A stretch of DNA of 23,877 nucleotides, from the NCBI GenBank assembly GCA_045614825.1, contig JAZLDO010000110.1:1-23877 (forward strand), in the 5' to 3' direction. The translations under genes were made by a program, and so were the position numbers. The notes below the pieces were generated by a model. That model did not search any database and had not been told where the DNA came from. It worked only from the letters and a program-made list of their open reading frames with translations. Shown piece by piece: positions 22,978 to 23,877 of this stretch. Within the stretch, counting starts at the first letter, position 1; every line of letters begins with the position of its first letter. This DNA is from Aphodosoma sp045614825 (GTDB lineage: Bacteria > Bacteroidota > Bacteroidia > Bacteroidales > Paludibacteraceae).

Positions 22978-23877
22978 TTATTTTGCAGGGAGCATAACGA
23001 TTTCTACTACGTTGCCTTGTTTTACGAGGGCTTTGAGAGTTTTTTGAATTGATTTTGCATTGACTTTTTCGAGAGTTTTCTTATAGTCTTTTGCGTAGTT
23101 GATGCCATCTTGGTAGTAGCGGTCGAGGATTGTACCCCACCAGCCGTTGTCTTCCATATCTTCGGCAAGTGTGTTGAGACGATTTTCTTTTGCTTTTTGG
23201 AGATCGTCGGCACGTGGACCATTCTCAATGATTTCCATCACTTCTTTGTGGATGATTGACATGAGTTTTTCTTGTTTTTCAGGGTCGGTGTCGAATTGCA
23301 TAAGAAGAACTGCTTGTTCGGTAGGGTCTTCAATTACATAACCTGCACAACCTACGCCATATGAGCCTCCTTCTTTTTCACGGATACTTTCGAGGTAACG
23401 AGTGCTGAGGATGTCGCCAATGATGCCCATGTTGAGGCGGTTGGCGAGAGTAGCTTTCATTTTGCCTGAATATACGATGCGATTAGAAGCTGTTTTAGTC
23501 TCCATTTCGCGAGAGAAGTAGTTGTTCACTTTGCCTTGTGGGTAGCGAACACCATGGTCGGTATAAGTTTCGCGTGATTTGTCAGTTTTAAGACCACCAA
23601 GCCATGTGCAGATGATTTGGCGAGTAGCTTCGTCTGCTGGGTTGATGTTACCGATGAAAGTTACGAAGAAGTCGGCAGGGTTAGCGAAACGTTCTTTGTA
23701 GATTTCGATAGCACGTTGTTGGTTAGCACGTTTAATAAGGTCGAGGTTGACGATGAGTGTACGTGGGCTGTGTGAAGTGATAGTTTGTTGGATGCTATCA
23801 GAGAACGCAGTTTTAGGGTTTTTGTCGCGAGCAGCCAATTGAGTTTCGAGCATAGAGATAAGAGTTTGGTATGCTTG
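22978..23877 (-). CDS. M16 (insulinase-like) zinc peptidase, C-terminal part
   Basis: The frame is open to the right edge of the window, so only about the last 300 residues are present and the true start lies outside; the ATG at 23853 is internal. FFVTFIGNINPADEA and the later SIREKEGGSYGVGCAGYVIED are the beta strand and Arg/Tyr region typical of M16 C-terminal domains. The zinc site HxxEH belongs to the N-terminal half and cannot be checked. M16 proteins of this phylum are often periplasmic two-domain peptidases of about 900 residues; location is inferred. The stop is complement 22978-22980, 20 nt from the shared terminator. Confidence 0.85.
   Translation of the reverse strand, partial: QAYQTLISMLETQLAARDKNPKTAFSDSIQQTITSHSPRTLIVNLDLIKRANQQRAIEIYKERFANPADFFVTFIGNINPADEATRQIICTWLGGLKTDKSRETYTDHGVRYPQGKVNNYFSREMETKTASNRIVYSGKMKATLANRLNMGIIGDILSTRYLESIREKEGGSYGVGCAGYVIEDPTEQAVLLMQFDTDPEKQEKLMSIIHKEVMEIIENGPRADDLQKAKENRLNTLAEDMEDNGWWGTILDRYYQDGINYAKDYKKTLEKVNAKSIQKTLKALVKQGNVVEIVMLPAK

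Noticed and set aside
1..23877. tRNA or rRNA genes
   Set aside because: All spacers were read; none shows a cloverleaf with a T-loop or rRNA-like sequence.

Overview
The window looks like chromosomal DNA of an AT-rich member of the Bacteroidales (Bacteroidota). Three things point there. Two surface proteins at the left end carry C-terminal tails of the type IX secretion (Por) kind. Several promoters match the Bacteroidetes pattern TTTG, about 19-20 nt, TAnnTTTG, and ribosome binding sites are inconspicuous. The gene order dipeptidase fusion / SPOR protein / folE and the Bacteroidetes-type rpoN also fit. Genus cannot be settled from the sequence.

Layout. 1-168 is a 7-bp tandem array that runs into a secreted amidase gene (168-2675). 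A terminator, a clear promoter and a BspA-type leucine-rich-repeat protein (2882-5494) follow. 5495-6061 is non-coding and holds two terminators around a roughly 400-bp MITE-like element with 20-bp imperfect terminal inverted repeats and several internal hairpins. prfC (release factor 3) lies on the minus strand at 6062-7633. The gap at 7634-8136 holds heptamer arrays, divergent promoters and a decayed copy of the 5' end of ribD. From 8137 to 22906 all genes are on the plus strand: ribD, cardiolipin synthase, an ABC-2 permease, a C26-M19 fused peptidase, a SPOR protein, folE, rpoN (sigma-54), a PAP2-like membrane protein, dacB, birA, uvrB and a trans-polyprenyl diphosphate synthase. A shared terminator separates this run from the C-terminal part of an M16 peptidase on the minus strand, which leaves the window at the right edge.

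The genes are mostly housekeeping: envelope and peptidoglycan work (amidase, dacB, cls, PAP2-like protein, polyprenyl synthase), cofactors (ribD, folE, birA), translation termination, DNA repair and sigma-54 transcription.

The most unusual feature is a dispersed family of degenerate tandem repeats whose unit is always 7 bp but whose word differs by locus (AATTAAA, TCACAAT/GCACAAT, AATTCAT, GGGAGTA/AGGAGTA, TCTCAAC/TTTCAAC, TCTAGAG/TCTCGTG). I count about a dozen arrays. They sit directly before start codons, directly after stop codons and also in frame inside ribD (twice), the fused peptidase (twice) and the ABC permease, where they encode low-complexity loops. The same words recur at distant loci, which suggests copying between sites rather than only local slippage. 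uvrB carries a separate 9-bp in-frame repeat before its UVR domain.
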